Counted from the first letter of the stretch, positions 1 to 10,266 are shown. The stretch is DNA of 57,386 bases from Euryarchaeota archaeon UBA124 (GCA_002502215.1 DAPT01000073.1:9555-66940); one strand, 5' to 3'. Program-made: numbers and translations. The notes: generated by a model from the sequence alone, not told the origin.

Positions 1-1815
1 CTCGAGCCGCTGCCTGCCAATCTTGAGCTCGTACTGCCAAGTGATGTTGATTCTACTGGGTTAGAAATCCCAGACTTTAGTCAGGGAGAAGGTGTCGAAT
101 CCTTGTCGTTCTTCCTCGGAGATGTTGTTGGTATAGGCGGACTTGTCAATGACTTAGTGTACGGCCTTGTCTCAAACATCGGTGATTCAACCGGCAACGC
201 ACAAGATGTTGCATTTGGGCTTGACATGATGACAGGTGAAAGTTTTGACATCGTTGCTGACATGCGAAAAGGAACGGTTCCTCTCGGCGAGCCAGAATGG
301 CAACACGGGCTCGATATGCAAGCGGTTGAGCGTACAGTTCTTGATTTCAATTTGTCGAAATTAACCAATTTAACCGAGTCAAATCGATTGGTTGTGAATG
401 GAATTCTCTCCGACTACGTCGTCGATAACGATGAGCGCACAACGTTGGAAGAGACCTTCTCGCAGTCAAATTTGTCTTTTGCCTACCCTGTGGTGGAGTT
501 ACTGGGTGACGGTGTTATCACCGAACGTGAACTGATAGGTTTCGATGTGGATTTGCTCGAAGAACTTGGATTGACATTCGAGAAACGTCGGAGTTGGCAT
601 CTCCGAACATGGTTGCCTCAATTACCATCGGGTAAAATCGATATTAGTTACGTTTTCACGTTAACCGACGACATTCCAACGTACGATTTCAGAATGGAAC
701 TCGAAGACTGGCTGCCTGCGCGTGAGAATTTCTATCTCACGATGAATGGAATTGAACTATCCTCTGCTGAATTGCAAATCTTTGGATTGGATACAGAACA
801 ATCGCGAGACGTTTCTGTCGCAGCGTTCTTTTATCGACAAGACAATCTGACAGTACCTCGACTCTCAATCGACATGAGTTACGATGTAGGTCAACGTTTG
901 GATTATGTTTATTCAGTGTTCACTGATCTTGAGAACCTTGTACGTGCTGAGACCTTCATAGAGGGTGTTCCACAACAGACGCGTTTCTCTGCAACCATTG
1001 GGGACGTTCTCTTGCTCGATGTTGACGTACCTCAAGCATTTAGGTCGGGTGAAACAAGCGTCGATTCGATGATGATTCAACAACATCGTTTTGTTGACGG
1101 TTTCTGGTGGCCTGCAACGACCTTCTTCCGTGATGTTCCATCGGTCATGAGCCTCGCTGCAGAACCGGATACACGATATGATATTCGCGAAGAAACCTCG
1201 TTCCAGGGCATGATGACGCTCGATTATGCTTCCAATTCAGACAAGATGGATATGTACATTGAAGCCAGCGGCAGAGCCATCGATGCGAAAGGCGATACGC
1301 TGATGATTGCCAAGAATCTCCCAAAGACGTTCAAACTTGAAACCACGGAGGATTGGGGTGTTCGCATCGTATCCTCGGACAACGGTGTTGAAGAGTTATA
1401 CATGCGTCAATCCAATCTTCCCGGCGCTCCTGGTGCTTTCCTTGACCGTCTCGAAATCATCGGTGAAGATCTCAAGGGTGCGACAATCACCATCCATCGA
1501 CCACTTGGCTACCCTGTCATTGTTCTCGATGACATCACAACTGGCCGGCTTGTATCAAGTGCAGAAATTCATCTCGAGCCCGGTGTCTACGTTCCTTTGT
1601 TTGGAGACCTTGAGGTGGATGGTCGAGGCGTTCTCCTCGATGCCCAATTCACGGGTATTCTTCCAACCTCCACGTCAATTGGAGTGAATGGTGTTGTAAC
1701 CGATCTTTCGGTTGTCAGTACGCTGACAGGGGGATCGGTTGAAACCCGCCACATTATGGTGGTTGAACCCTTTACATCGGGTGTTGCTTCGCTCTTTGCG
1801 ATGATTTTTGGGTGA
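1..1815 (+). CDS. Secreted or surface protein of unknown function, 5' end cut by window
   Basis: The reading frame is open from base 1 to the stop at 1813-1815, so the true start and any signal peptide lie outside the window. About 604 residues are visible. The sequence is rich in Asp, Thr, Val and Leu, with alternating polar and hydrophobic stretches that suggest beta structure. Several N-x-S/T sites are present and there is no catalytic motif I recognise. The last residues are hydrophobic. The next gene begins five bases downstream behind GGTGAG that overlaps this stop codon, so the two are probably cotranscribed. Function unknown; an envelope location is inferred from its neighbours. Confidence 0.75.
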   Translation, partial: LEPLPANLELVLPSDVDSTGLEIPDFSQGEGVESLSFFLGDVVGIGGLVNDLVYGLVSNIGDSTGNAQDVAFGLDMMTGESFDIVADMRKGTVPLGEPEWQHGLDMQAVERTVLDFNLSKLTNLTESNRLVVNGILSDYVVDNDERTTLEETFSQSNLSFAYPVVELLGDGVITERELIGFDVDLLEELGLTFEKRRSWHLRTWLPQLPSGKIDISYVFTLTDDIPTYDFRMELEDWLPARENFYLTMNGIELSSAELQIFGLDTEQSRDVSVAAFFYRQDNLTVPRLSIDMSYDVGQRLDYVYSVFTDLENLVRAETFIEGVPQQTRFSATIGDVLLLDVDVPQAFRSGETSVDSMMIQQHRFVDGFWWPATTFFRDVPSVMSLAAEPDTRYDIREETSFQGMMTLDYASNSDKMDMYIEASGRAIDAKGDTLMIAKNLPKTFKLETTEDWGVRIVSSDNGVEELYMRQSNLPGAPGAFLDRLEIIGEDLKGATITIHRPLGYPVIVLDDITTGRLVSSAEIHLEPGVYVPLFGDLEVDGRGVLLDAQFTGILPTSTSIGVNGVVTDLSVVSTLTGGSVETRHIMVVEPFTSGVASLFAMIFG

Positions 1816-1819
1816 GAAT

Positions 1820-2464
1820 ATGGATGATGAGTTAGTGGTCCATGAAGACGATATTGTCGCTGCTCGGCCGATGGGATTGCTTGAAGCGACCCAACATCAA
1901 GAAGCAATGCAGATGGGTCTCGATTTGAGTGACCCTGAACAAGCTGAAGCTTATCGACAAGCGCAAGAAGTCGCTCTGCTTGTCAAAGAGCGTATTCGCG
2001 ACATCAATCCTGTCCGGGTTGCCATTGCTGGACTCATTCTCATGCTAATGGTTGGCTTGCTGGCAAGCAGCTGGTATTGGGTCATACCTCGAGATGATGT
2101 TGAAGTACATACGGTCTACATGCAACGAGGTGGCCATTTGGTCATGACCGAATTGCAAAACGATGGGAGTCGAGCGATTCATGATGTTGTGGTTGAAGTC
2201 CAATTCCTTGATTCTGAGGACGTACTGATTCAATCGATGAGAATTGAGGTTGATACGGTCAAAGCGCACTCATCCCTTGCGGGCGATGATCTGGAGATGA
2301 TTGTGTTGGGTTACACCGTATGGGATCAGTACACCCTGAAGATATCGGTACGGTACACGATGTTCGACAACAGTCAGAATCTCATGGAAGTGAACCACGT
2401 CGTCGGAACCTATGCGTCGGAAATCTTTGTCGATCAGGTCGAAAGAACGACACGCCTGTTCTGA
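1820..2464 (+). CDS. Single-pass membrane protein with exported C-terminal domain
   Basis: A 214-residue protein. I chose ATG 1820, with GGTGAG at 1811-1816, over a TTG at 1808 that lies inside the previous gene. The first ~60 residues are acidic and helical and presumably cytoplasmic. One hydrophobic segment follows (about residues 57-80, ending SSWYWVI). The remaining ~130 residues look like a small beta domain of the kind found in FxLYD-type proteins, with the pattern LVMTELQNDGSRAIHDVVVEV. It is probably coupled to the upstream surface protein. No enzymatic motif is visible. Confidence 0.75.
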   Translation: MDDELVVHEDDIVAARPMGLLEATQHQEAMQMGLDLSDPEQAEAYRQAQEVALLVKERIRDINPVRVAIAGLILMLMVGLLASSWYWVIPRDDVEVHTVYMQRGGHLVMTELQNDGSRAIHDVVVEVQFLDSEDVLIQSMRIEVDTVKAHSSLAGDDLEMIVLGYTVWDQYTLKISVRYTMFDNSQNLMEVNHVVGTYASEIFVDQVERTTRLF

Positions 2465-2528
2465 AGGCCATTTGTTCAAACAATTCACCCATAGCGATAA
2501 ATGCGTCATCCAAGCGAGAGTAGAATCA

Positions 2529-5500
2529 ATGGAGCGCCAAGTCCGTCTCGCCCTCGGGATTCTCATCCTCTTGCTGATGAGTCCATGGAGTTCGATGGTT
2601 GGCCTAGAGCAAGAATCCTCACAAAATCTTGAAGATGAACGAGACGTAGAATTCTTTTCAATTCGCACAGATGCTTATTCTGACTTTGTTGGGACCTATG
2701 ACGCATCAACCCAACAAGAGCACCGTGCTGTTGTGGCACACTCACGCTTGGGTGAGTTTTCTATTCACGGACTTGAATTGAATCGCCCTCTCTCCAGCGA
2801 TGTACTTGAACCGAGGATGGATGCTCAACTCCTCCTTATTGACAACGACCGACACATGCTCGACGTTCGCAAGGACCTCTCTGAAATACCAGGGCTTGAG
2901 GTTCGGGAATTCATTGGTCCTTCAGGATTGATGGTCCAAGGTACCTCGACAGCACTAGAAAATCTTCAATCAACGCCGAGCGTTGTCGCTCAGTGGGACG
3001 TCCCTCTTGCAATGTTCCTCGACGATTCGATGCTGGATGCCCTGATGTTCGAAAACGGAATCCAAGCACTTCAGGGCCAACCAGTTCGACTGGAGGGGTG
3101 GTGGAGCCAACAACAACTCGATACGCTTCTCATCGCTGATGATGCAGGGAACACAATTGAACAAGACTTGTCTGAAGTTGCAGCACTTTCGCTGAAGAAT
3201 GTTGAGCATCTCGACCATGGACAGTACCGTGGAAACCTTGCGGTCAATTCACTGCTCGATGTGGTACGGCAACCGTCGGTTATGTGGCTGAGGTTTGAGC
3301 CTCAAATGTCGATTGACAACGATCAATCAAAGAACCACATGGCGATCAACACCATGCGTTCCTACTTTACGACCGATCTCGATGGTTCGGGACAAATCGT
3401 TGCGGTTGCGGATTCAGGATTGGACGAGGATCACGGCGATTTTGGAACACGAGTTGTTGGCAACTACGACGTGATTGGTGACGGTTCAACTGCAGACCGA
3501 CACTCAGGCCACGGCACACACGTTGCTTGCACGGTTCTCGGTGACGGAACAAAAGGAGGGTATGCAGGCGTGGCGCCGGACGCTGAACTTTACTTCCAAG
3601 CAATGGAAAACGATAACACGGGGAACTTCGTTTCGCCTTCGCTGAATTACTTACTCAACAGTGCCTACAATGCAGGGGCAAGAATTCATACCAATTCGTG
3701 GGGGTCTGCAGCAACATCGACTCAAGGTGAATACACTTCTGAAGCGGAAGCAGTCGACGACCGGTCGTTCAATTACGACAAGGTAAGCAATGGACAAGAA
3801 GGTCTCACCATCTTGTTTGCTGCAGGAAATGACGGTCCGAATTCTGGAACAATTGGCTCACCCTCCACCGCGAAGAACGTGGTTACAGTCGGTAACCACC
3901 AAGCCCGGTACAGTGGAGCTCCTGACAATCTCATGTCCGGCTCATCACGAGGGCCAACCGATGATGGCAGGATCAAGCCAGACGTGATTGCGCCTGGAGG
4001 TTACGTGCGTTCTTGCCGAGCGCAAGAAGCGCAAGACACTGGGGGCTCAAGTTGGCGATCAACCTGGTATCTTGAATACACAGGCACTTCCATGGCGACA
4101 CCAAATGCTGCAGGTGCTGCGACACTGATTCGTGAATATTTGATTGAAATCGCTCAACGACCCTCGCCTCAGGGTGCTTTGGTGAAGGCGCTGCTTGTCC
4201 TTGGTGCACAGGACATCAACTCAAGGGACATTCCAAACAACGATGAAGGCTGGGGGCGGGTGAACCTAAAAGAAACACTCGCACCTTCCCAAGGGAGAGG
4301 AATTTGGGTCGATGACCGTTCGGTTCTGACGAGTTCGGGGACTTCGAAATCGTACGTTTTCAATGTGACATTTGCAAATTCTCAATTGAAAGCAGTGCTT
4401 GCTTGGTCGGATTACCGTGGGAGCAGATTCGCGAGCAAAGCTTTGGTAAACGATCTCGACCTTGAAGTTGAATCACCGGATGGGACAATTTACCTCGGAA
4501 ATGATTTTGCAAACGGGCGCTCAACAACAGGTGGTACGAAAGATGACATCAACAATCTCGAGGTTGTTTTAATCGATATGGCCATGAAGGGAATCTGGAC
4601 TGTACGTGTGAAGGATGCGTATCATGCTGGCAGTGGTTCGCAACCATTTGCTATCGCTGTGTCGGGCCAAGGTGTAAACGATTTGCGCCCTGACCCACAA
4701 ATCGTTCCCAACTCCATGCAATTGAACGTTACAATTCCGCAGGTAGGTGATCAGGTTCGCCTGACAACGGATGTGTTCAATGCAGGAAACATCAAAGCCG
4801 AATCGGTTGAATTGGCGTTCCTCGTTGATGGTACTGAACTCGACCGAAAAACGATGGACATCAATCCCGGTGCGAGCCGTCAATCCACATGGTATTGGAC
4901 TCCTCAACAATCTGGAATGAGCACACTTGAACTTGTTATCGATCCTGATGATACGATCGACGAAATTCAGGAGAACAACAACGTCCTTGCCAAGATTGTC
5001 GATGTGACCGCTCCAGGCGTGAAGGTTACGAGCGATGTCGCAGAGCGACAAGTGCAGTACGCAGAACAAACCACTACGACATGGAACCTTACTCTCGAAA
5101 ATACCGCCCTATTGGAAACGAACGCGTCAATCGATGCCCTCGGAGTTTACTCCGAAGCAGATGGAACGGAAGTGTCTTGGTACCTCGGAATGACGGCTTC
5201 AAATTTCACGTTGCAAGGAAAGGGAACTGCTGAAGTTTCGCTGACAATCGTCTATCCCGAGGCTCCTCAGCCCGGTCTTTACCGCATCGATGTTGTTGGC
5301 ATTGATGTTGATAATGGGATTGCGTATCCGCTTTCTCTTTACCTCGACGTACTTGAGATTCCAGAATTCCGAATTGAGTATGATTACACCGTTGTGCCCG
5401 TACATCCCATCGATTCGACAAACCTTACGATTCGGGTCTACAACGACGGAAATACGGAGATTGGTTACGACCTCTTCTTGCAAGCTCCATCTGGCTGGAG

Positions 5501-7001
5501 CGCTGGGTTTAGTGATTTGAGCAATGATCCCGGCGCAACATCAGGTTCGACCGGACTGATTGCGAAAGGCGGGCAAATGGATGTGAGCATGCAGTTCATA
5601 CCACCGCAGGTTTCAACTGCAGCAGGTGCACAGCGATTGGTCACATTGACTGCGATATCCCAAACGGAACCCTCTCAAACCTGGGAAGTTGATATTCCGA
5701 TTGAAATCATGGAAGTGCGCGAAGTTGAAGTCCTGCTTGAATCAACCATCGGTACGCCTCGGTCCGATGCGTTGCTCAACCTCCTGTTTACAATTGAAAA
5801 TCGCGGCAACGTTGACATGACGCTAACACCCAGTCTCTCCTTGCCAACAGGTTGGTCATTGCAGACGTCCCTTCAGCCAATTGAGATGGCATGGACAGAG
5901 CAATCGAAAAACATCCTCATTTCGGTACAAGGCAACGGAAATGCGCTCTCTGGCCCAATCCAACTGAATCTCGATGTTGGCGCCCAAAGATTCAGTTGGG
6001 CGAGTGAAATCAACGTCCTCGAGTTGCCGCAACCCTCAGTGACATTTTCGCAACTACAGTTTGAGGACGGTCAAACATTTGATCATCCATTCGGTCCTGG
6101 TTCACACCCTGCTGGTCAAGAAATGACCTTTACTTGGCTCCTCATCAACGAAGCAGAGGTTCCTTGGAATCCTTCGATCACAACCTCTCTTTCGCAAGGC
6201 GTCTTCGGGGAGTGTCTTGATGTCGGTACGGTTTCCGACGAAGTTGTACCAGTGGTTTGTTCAATCATTTTACCGCTCACGCTTGAAGTCGCATCCCAAC
6301 CCTCGTTCTCCTTCACCTTGGCCGGTGATGATGTCTCATTGACGGAAGGAACCAGCATGCTAGTGGCTGAGAAGCGCAGCGTTGAGTGGGAAGTGACAGG
6401 TCTTTCAAATCTTGACGAAACTGGCTCTGGCACGCTCCAAGTACGTGTATTGAACGCGGGCAACACCGCTCTATCGCATCAATTAATTCTCGAAACGTCG
6501 AACGGCATCGATGCTGCAATTATTGGCGATGACATCGTCAATGCGGTAGCTGGTGACTCTCAACAATTTAGCATAAAATTGACTGGAAAGACCACCGGTT
6601 CGCAGCAACTGACATTCATGCTCTCAGGTGTTCAGGATGTCGAAGCTTCATCGACATCGGTAAGTGTCGAGATTTCAGCCTCGTTTGAGGAATCTGCCTC
6701 CGGAAGCGGCACTGCGGTCTACATTGGTGCTGGAGTAGCGCTCTTGGTGGGCGTCCTCGCTGTTTTGTACGTTCTGAGGTTGAGAAATCCGAGAATGTCT
6801 CAGACGAGCACCACATTGCCCCCAACATCACTTGCTCAACAAGCAGCGCCCACATGTTGGTCATGCCGGAACCCGATTATCGGGCCAATGCAAGGCTGCC
6901 CTGGCTGCGGGGCCCGTTATCATGCTGATTCTCCAACCTGCAAAATGGTTGAGAAATGTTCGAACTGTGGAACATCCTCCGAACAGTTTGTATCGGCCTG
7001 A
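2529..7001 (+). CDS. Membrane-anchored subtilisin-family (S8) protease with CARDB-like domains and C-terminal zinc ribbon
   Basis: A 1490-residue exported serine protease. ATG 2529 gives a signal peptide (LALGILILLLMSPWSS); the frame is open upstream to 2412 but those residues are not signal-like and overlap the previous gene. The S8 catalytic residues are visible: Asp295 (VAVADSGLD), His328 (SGHGTHVA), oxyanion Asn434 (AAGNDGPN) and Ser521 (GTSMATP). A pre-domain precedes them. After ~residue 700 come repeated CARDB/NEW3-like beta domains (GNIKAESVEL, NNDGNTEIGY-type repeats). A membrane helix lies at ~1397-1420, and beyond it are paired Cys motifs (CWSCRNP, CPGCG, CSNCG) forming a zinc ribbon that should face the cytoplasm. 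It likely degrades proteins outside the cell or processes surface proteins. The cytoplasmic zinc ribbon is unusual for a secreted protease. Confidence 0.92.
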   Translation: MERQVRLALGILILLLMSPWSSMVGLEQESSQNLEDERDVEFFSIRTDAYSDFVGTYDASTQQEHRAVVAHSRLGEFSIHGLELNRPLSSDVLEPRMDAQLLLIDNDRHMLDVRKDLSEIPGLEVREFIGPSGLMVQGTSTALENLQSTPSVVAQWDVPLAMFLDDSMLDALMFENGIQALQGQPVRLEGWWSQQQLDTLLIADDAGNTIEQDLSEVAALSLKNVEHLDHGQYRGNLAVNSLLDVVRQPSVMWLRFEPQMSIDNDQSKNHMAINTMRSYFTTDLDGSGQIVAVADSGLDEDHGDFGTRVVGNYDVIGDGSTADRHSGHGTHVACTVLGDGTKGGYAGVAPDAELYFQAMENDNTGNFVSPSLNYLLNSAYNAGARIHTNSWGSAATSTQGEYTSEAEAVDDRSFNYDKVSNGQEGLTILFAAGNDGPNSGTIGSPSTAKNVVTVGNHQARYSGAPDNLMSGSSRGPTDDGRIKPDVIAPGGYVRSCRAQEAQDTGGSSWRSTWYLEYTGTSMATPNAAGAATLIREYLIEIAQRPSPQGALVKALLVLGAQDINSRDIPNNDEGWGRVNLKETLAPSQGRGIWVDDRSVLTSSGTSKSYVFNVTFANSQLKAVLAWSDYRGSRFASKALVNDLDLEVESPDGTIYLGNDFANGRSTTGGTKDDINNLEVVLIDMAMKGIWTVRVKDAYHAGSGSQPFAIAVSGQGVNDLRPDPQIVPNSMQLNVTIPQVGDQVRLTTDVFNAGNIKAESVELAFLVDGTELDRKTMDINPGASRQSTWYWTPQQSGMSTLELVIDPDDTIDEIQENNNVLAKIVDVTAPGVKVTSDVAERQVQYAEQTTTTWNLTLENTALLETNASIDALGVYSEADGTEVSWYLGMTASNFTLQGKGTAEVSLTIVYPEAPQPGLYRIDVVGIDVDNGIAYPLSLYLDVLEIPEFRIEYDYTVVPVHPIDSTNLTIRVYNDGNTEIGYDLFLQAPSGWSAGFSDLSNDPGATSGSTGLIAKGGQMDVSMQFIPPQVSTAAGAQRLVTLTAISQTEPSQTWEVDIPIEIMEVREVEVLLESTIGTPRSDALLNLLFTIENRGNVDMTLTPSLSLPTGWSLQTSLQPIEMAWTEQSKNILISVQGNGNALSGPIQLNLDVGAQRFSWASEINVLELPQPSVTFSQLQFEDGQTFDHPFGPGSHPAGQEMTFTWLLINEAEVPWNPSITTSLSQGVFGECLDVGTVSDEVVPVVCSIILPLTLEVASQPSFSFTLAGDDVSLTEGTSMLVAEKRSVEWEVTGLSNLDETGSGTLQVRVLNAGNTALSHQLILETSNGIDAAIIGDDIVNAVAGDSQQFSIKLTGKTTGSQQLTFMLSGVQDVEASSTSVSVEISASFEESASGSGTAVYIGAGVALLVGVLAVLYVLRLRNPRMSQTSTTLPPTSLAQQAAPTCWSCRNPIIGPMQGCPGCGARYHADSPTCKMVEKCSNCGTSSEQFVSA

Positions 7002-7010
7002 TTCGTGAAC

Positions 7011-7031
7011 ATCAAAGGACATCCTTTTGAT
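7011..7031. terminator. Inverted repeat between protease and next surface gene
   Basis: ATCAAAGG (7011-7018) pairs with CCTTTTGAT (7023-7031), leaving a 4-nt loop and one bulged T. It lies 10 bases after the protease stop and 38 before the next start. It may be a 3'-end hairpin or part of the leader of the next gene. No T-run follows, so a terminator role is only a guess. Confidence 0.35.
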
Positions 7032-7068
7032 AGGTCAACACCTGCCGTGAGTATAGGGAGGGTTAACA

Positions 7069-9936
7069 TTGCAGGATTTAGGTCAAAAGAAGCGAATTGC
7101 TATCCTTTTGATTTCATTGATGTTTTTGTCAATGGTCCCTGTCATAGCCCCACTCGCATCTGCTGACGAGGCTCGTGACGCAAACATCCAAGTGACGGTT
7201 ACACCAAACGCTCAGACCATCAATCCCGGCGAATCAGGTGAGTACACGGTCCGTGTGTACAATTCTGGGTCAAATCCAGTTACCGTACAACTCAGCACTG
7301 CTGAAGGGCAAGATCAAGATTGCAGTGCTTACACATCAACGATCACGCAAATCCCAGGCCCTATTGACTCGGGCTCCTACGAAGAAGCATCGATGAACGT
7401 TACCCTTGCACAAAACGCAGAAGGGTCTTGCGAGACAACCGTAACTGCGACCGCTCAAGACCAGCCAGAGCCACCTGAACCTCCCGGTCAACCCGCAACG
7501 GAGACTGCAACTGTGACTACCACGGCAGGAGATGGCTCGGGGAACGCTGTCTTTGGTGTCGATTTGTCCATGGTCACATCGAGCAAAACGTGGGGCGGTG
7601 AAGAAACCACTGAATGGACACTTATTGTCGAGAATACGGGGCAACAACAAGCAACGGTCAACTTAGCACTCGAAGAAGACAACTCGGCTTCAGGTTGCGC
7701 AGACCCGGATGGACTCTCGCCACAACTCTCCGAGACCTCTGTAACGCTTGATTCGGAAGAATCGACGGAAGTCTTGGTTTCACTCGATGTCACCAACGAA
7801 CAAGAAGCCGACAAATATTGCTGGGAAATCACAGGGACAGTAACAGGCGATCCAACCGGAAACACGAGTGATACGCAAACATTTGACATTACTGTACCCG
7901 TCCTCAAGGAATGCAGTCTCTCCTTATCGAAGACCAGCATCAACGTCGAACCTGACGGCGAAGGCACGCTCACTGCGACTTTCACCAACGAAGGTAACTC
8001 AGACTGGACCATCCGGGCTGACGCCGCAGGACCAAAATCGGGTTGGGTCTCTTTTGTAGGAGGTTCGAGTGGATTACTGCCTTACGACGGCGCAGGAACG
8101 AAAGCATTCAATCTCAAGGTTAATCCCGATGATTCGGTGAACGCTGGCGATGAACAAACGGTCTACATCCAAGGAAAAGACGGAAATCAAGTCAAGTGCA
8201 ATGCTGAGCTTGCAATCACGGTTGGCCAATCCTTTGGAGCAACCATTTCGATGACCTCCTCACAATTGAACAACATCGAACCCGGAACCTCGGCAACGAC
8301 CTCTGTTACGGTTGAGAACACCGGTAACGGCGTCGATACATTCAGAATCACTCCATCTTCTGTGCCGAGCGGCTGGACTGTAGAATTGGAAGAGACACTT
8401 GTAACACTTGATTCAAAGCACACACCGGACCGAAAAGAGACGGTCGACGTTACCGTCACTTTACCCGATGACGCACTTGCAACTGAAGTCGTCACCATTG
8501 ATCTCTCCGTCGCTCCGAATTCAGGAGGCGAGGCTTACGACGATGTTACACTCTCCGTGTCGGTCGCCGAAGTTCATGGGTTCGAAGCGGATTCTACTGC
8601 ATTGACTCAAACGGGAAAGAACGGAAACGAAGTGAAGTTCCCGTTTGAGGTTGAGAATACAGGGAACGTTGAGGATAATTTCCGATTGAGCGTTATTCAA
8701 CAAACTGCATCTCCATCATGGTCCTATTTCTTTGAAGACGAGGCTGGAAACCGATTTACAGAAGTCTCCGTTGATGCCCGAGAGACAAACCAACTGTTCT
8801 TTGTGGCAACGGTATCGGACAGCGATGAATACTCCACGTTCACCGTTCGTATCACCAACAAGGATGACAACAGAAACGTTGACGAGGATGGTGACGGCAT
8901 TCCAGACAACCAACGAGAATTGCGATTTACAGCTTTCCTTACAACCCGTGATTACGCAATGGATGTACGTCTTGAGGAAGGCGGTCTCGATGGACGAACG
9001 GGTGAACTGATCCTCGCTCCAGGCGATGAGGAAGACGTTGGACTATGGATTCGAAACATGGGCAACGGAGACGATACAGCTGTTCTGGAACTCACCGGTT
9101 TGAACGGCATTGCAACTCGCACAGTGTTCAACAAAGGACTGCCGCTTGCTTCCAACAACGAGATCAATGTACCGTTTGGTTATGGAATATGGGATGAGAA
9201 CAACAGCTCATTTGTTATCGATGCTTCAGGCGCTCCATACATCAAAAGCACCAAAGATGCGATGGAGGAGGAGATGCTCTTTACCCTCAATTTAAGCCAG
9301 GGCTATCAAGCTCGCCCGTACGAGATGTATTTGCAACTAAAGGTCGAGGTCAATGAAGCCACGCTCACAGGCGAAGGTGGCAACCTCTACATTGTTGTCA
9401 CCAGCAAATCCAATGCTGCAAACCGAACAGGGCAAGCGACTGTTTCGCTGAGTGTTCAGAAGTTCTTCGATCTCGACATCGTCGAACCTGAATCAACCTC
9501 TTTCGACCTAACGTACCCTGAAAGTCGATCCTTCACGATTCAAATTCGCAACGATGGAAACGTTGAGACGGAAACTGAAATCTTCTCATCCGAAAATCTC
9601 CGTGGATGGAAGATTGAACTCGAAGATCCACATGACGATTGTGAAACGGTTACATTGTCCTCCTTGCTTTGCACCATCGAGAAAGGTGAGATTCTGAACA
9701 TCACCGTCGAAATCAAGCCTCCATATGGGGCTGAATTATCGGATACATTCGACTTCACCATCTCTGCTCAACCTGAAGAAATTGGTGTCATTGGAAGAGT
9801 CAATCAGCAATTCGAAGTAACGGGTAACCTCGAAGAAGGCTTGTTTGGTCTTGCAGATGATACGACGCTGACACTCTTCGCAGGGGGCTTCTTACTGCTC
9901 GTTGGCCTTGTCTTTATCCTCAGTCGACGCCAATAA
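7069..9936 (+). CDS. Large surface protein built of NEW3/CARDB-like beta domains, C-terminal anchor
   Basis: A 955-residue exported protein. The start is TTG 7069, five bases behind GGGAGGG (7056-7062). This start gives a clean signal peptide (basic QKKRIA, then ILLISLMFLSMVPVIAPLASA). The body repeats a ~100-130 residue beta-sandwich theme with recurring phrases such as VENTGNGVDTFR, VENTGNVEDNFRLS and IRNDGNVETETE, typical of NEW3/CARDB Ig-like domains. A short acidic DGDGIPDNQ stretch near residue 610 may bind calcium. The protein ends in one hydrophobic anchor (TLFAGGFLLLVGLVFIL) and SRRQ. It is probably an abundant cell-surface or adhesion protein. Nothing suggests catalysis. Confidence 0.85.
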   Translation: MQDLGQKKRIAILLISLMFLSMVPVIAPLASADEARDANIQVTVTPNAQTINPGESGEYTVRVYNSGSNPVTVQLSTAEGQDQDCSAYTSTITQIPGPIDSGSYEEASMNVTLAQNAEGSCETTVTATAQDQPEPPEPPGQPATETATVTTTAGDGSGNAVFGVDLSMVTSSKTWGGEETTEWTLIVENTGQQQATVNLALEEDNSASGCADPDGLSPQLSETSVTLDSEESTEVLVSLDVTNEQEADKYCWEITGTVTGDPTGNTSDTQTFDITVPVLKECSLSLSKTSINVEPDGEGTLTATFTNEGNSDWTIRADAAGPKSGWVSFVGGSSGLLPYDGAGTKAFNLKVNPDDSVNAGDEQTVYIQGKDGNQVKCNAELAITVGQSFGATISMTSSQLNNIEPGTSATTSVTVENTGNGVDTFRITPSSVPSGWTVELEETLVTLDSKHTPDRKETVDVTVTLPDDALATEVVTIDLSVAPNSGGEAYDDVTLSVSVAEVHGFEADSTALTQTGKNGNEVKFPFEVENTGNVEDNFRLSVIQQTASPSWSYFFEDEAGNRFTEVSVDARETNQLFFVATVSDSDEYSTFTVRITNKDDNRNVDEDGDGIPDNQRELRFTAFLTTRDYAMDVRLEEGGLDGRTGELILAPGDEEDVGLWIRNMGNGDDTAVLELTGLNGIATRTVFNKGLPLASNNEINVPFGYGIWDENNSSFVIDASGAPYIKSTKDAMEEEMLFTLNLSQGYQARPYEMYLQLKVEVNEATLTGEGGNLYIVVTSKSNAANRTGQATVSLSVQKFFDLDIVEPESTSFDLTYPESRSFTIQIRNDGNVETETEIFSSENLRGWKIELEDPHDDCETVTLSSLLCTIEKGEILNITVEIKPPYGAELSDTFDFTISAQPEEIGVIGRVNQQFEVTGNLEEGLFGLADDTTLTLFAGGFLLLVGLVFILSRRQ

Positions 9937-10015
9937 TTTAGTCCACGCCACCCATTGCCATAACATCTGAAGCTTCAATTTCTTTAGTATCGTTAATCAA
10001 GAATGAACTTGATAA

Positions 10016-10255
10016 TTATGCCACGTTATTGACTGACTTTGGGCATCTATTGCAAGCGGATTTCTTCTTTTTCTTGTACTTCTTGCAGCATTTCTTCTTG
10101 GCCTTTTTCGTTTTCTGATTGATGAAAGTTTCAGGTTCGCTCAGCTGGCTCAAATTGTTGCATGGAAAAACATCCATTCGTTGCAATGAATCCATGGAAT
10201 GTGATCCCTTCATAACGAAGGATTCGAGTGTGAGTATGTCGTTCTGGGGGCGCAT
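10016..10255 (-). CDS. Small Cys/Lys-rich protein (possible gene)
   Basis: A minus-strand frame of up to 79 residues fills a 463-base gap that otherwise holds no gene. The N-terminal half is ordinary and the start is uncertain: Met at 10255, and internal Met codons 15, 21 and 27 are also possible. The C-terminal third is striking: KKAKKKCCKKYKKKKK followed by SACNRCPK, so four Cys sit in a highly basic tail. This could bind a metal or nucleic acid. It lies divergently from complex I, with the tandem palindromes at 10268-10302 between them, so both could share one regulator. Function unknown. The low-complexity Lys run means it could also be a chance frame. Confidence 0.4.
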   Translation of the reverse strand: MRPQNDILTLESFVMKGSHSMDSLQRMDVFPCNNLSQLSEPETFINQKTKKAKKKCCKKYKKKKKSACNRCPKSVNNVA

Positions 10256-10259
10256 ATTA
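10252..10259 (+). promoter_or_regulatory. Possible TATA element of the complex I operon
   Basis: An AT-rich GCATATTA lies 9 bases before the first palindrome. Archaeal start sites are usually about 25 bases beyond the TATA box, which would place transcription initiation near 10280, inside the palindromes. The match is weak and is offered mainly because of that geometry. Confidence 0.25.
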
Positions 10260-10266
10260 CGAATTA

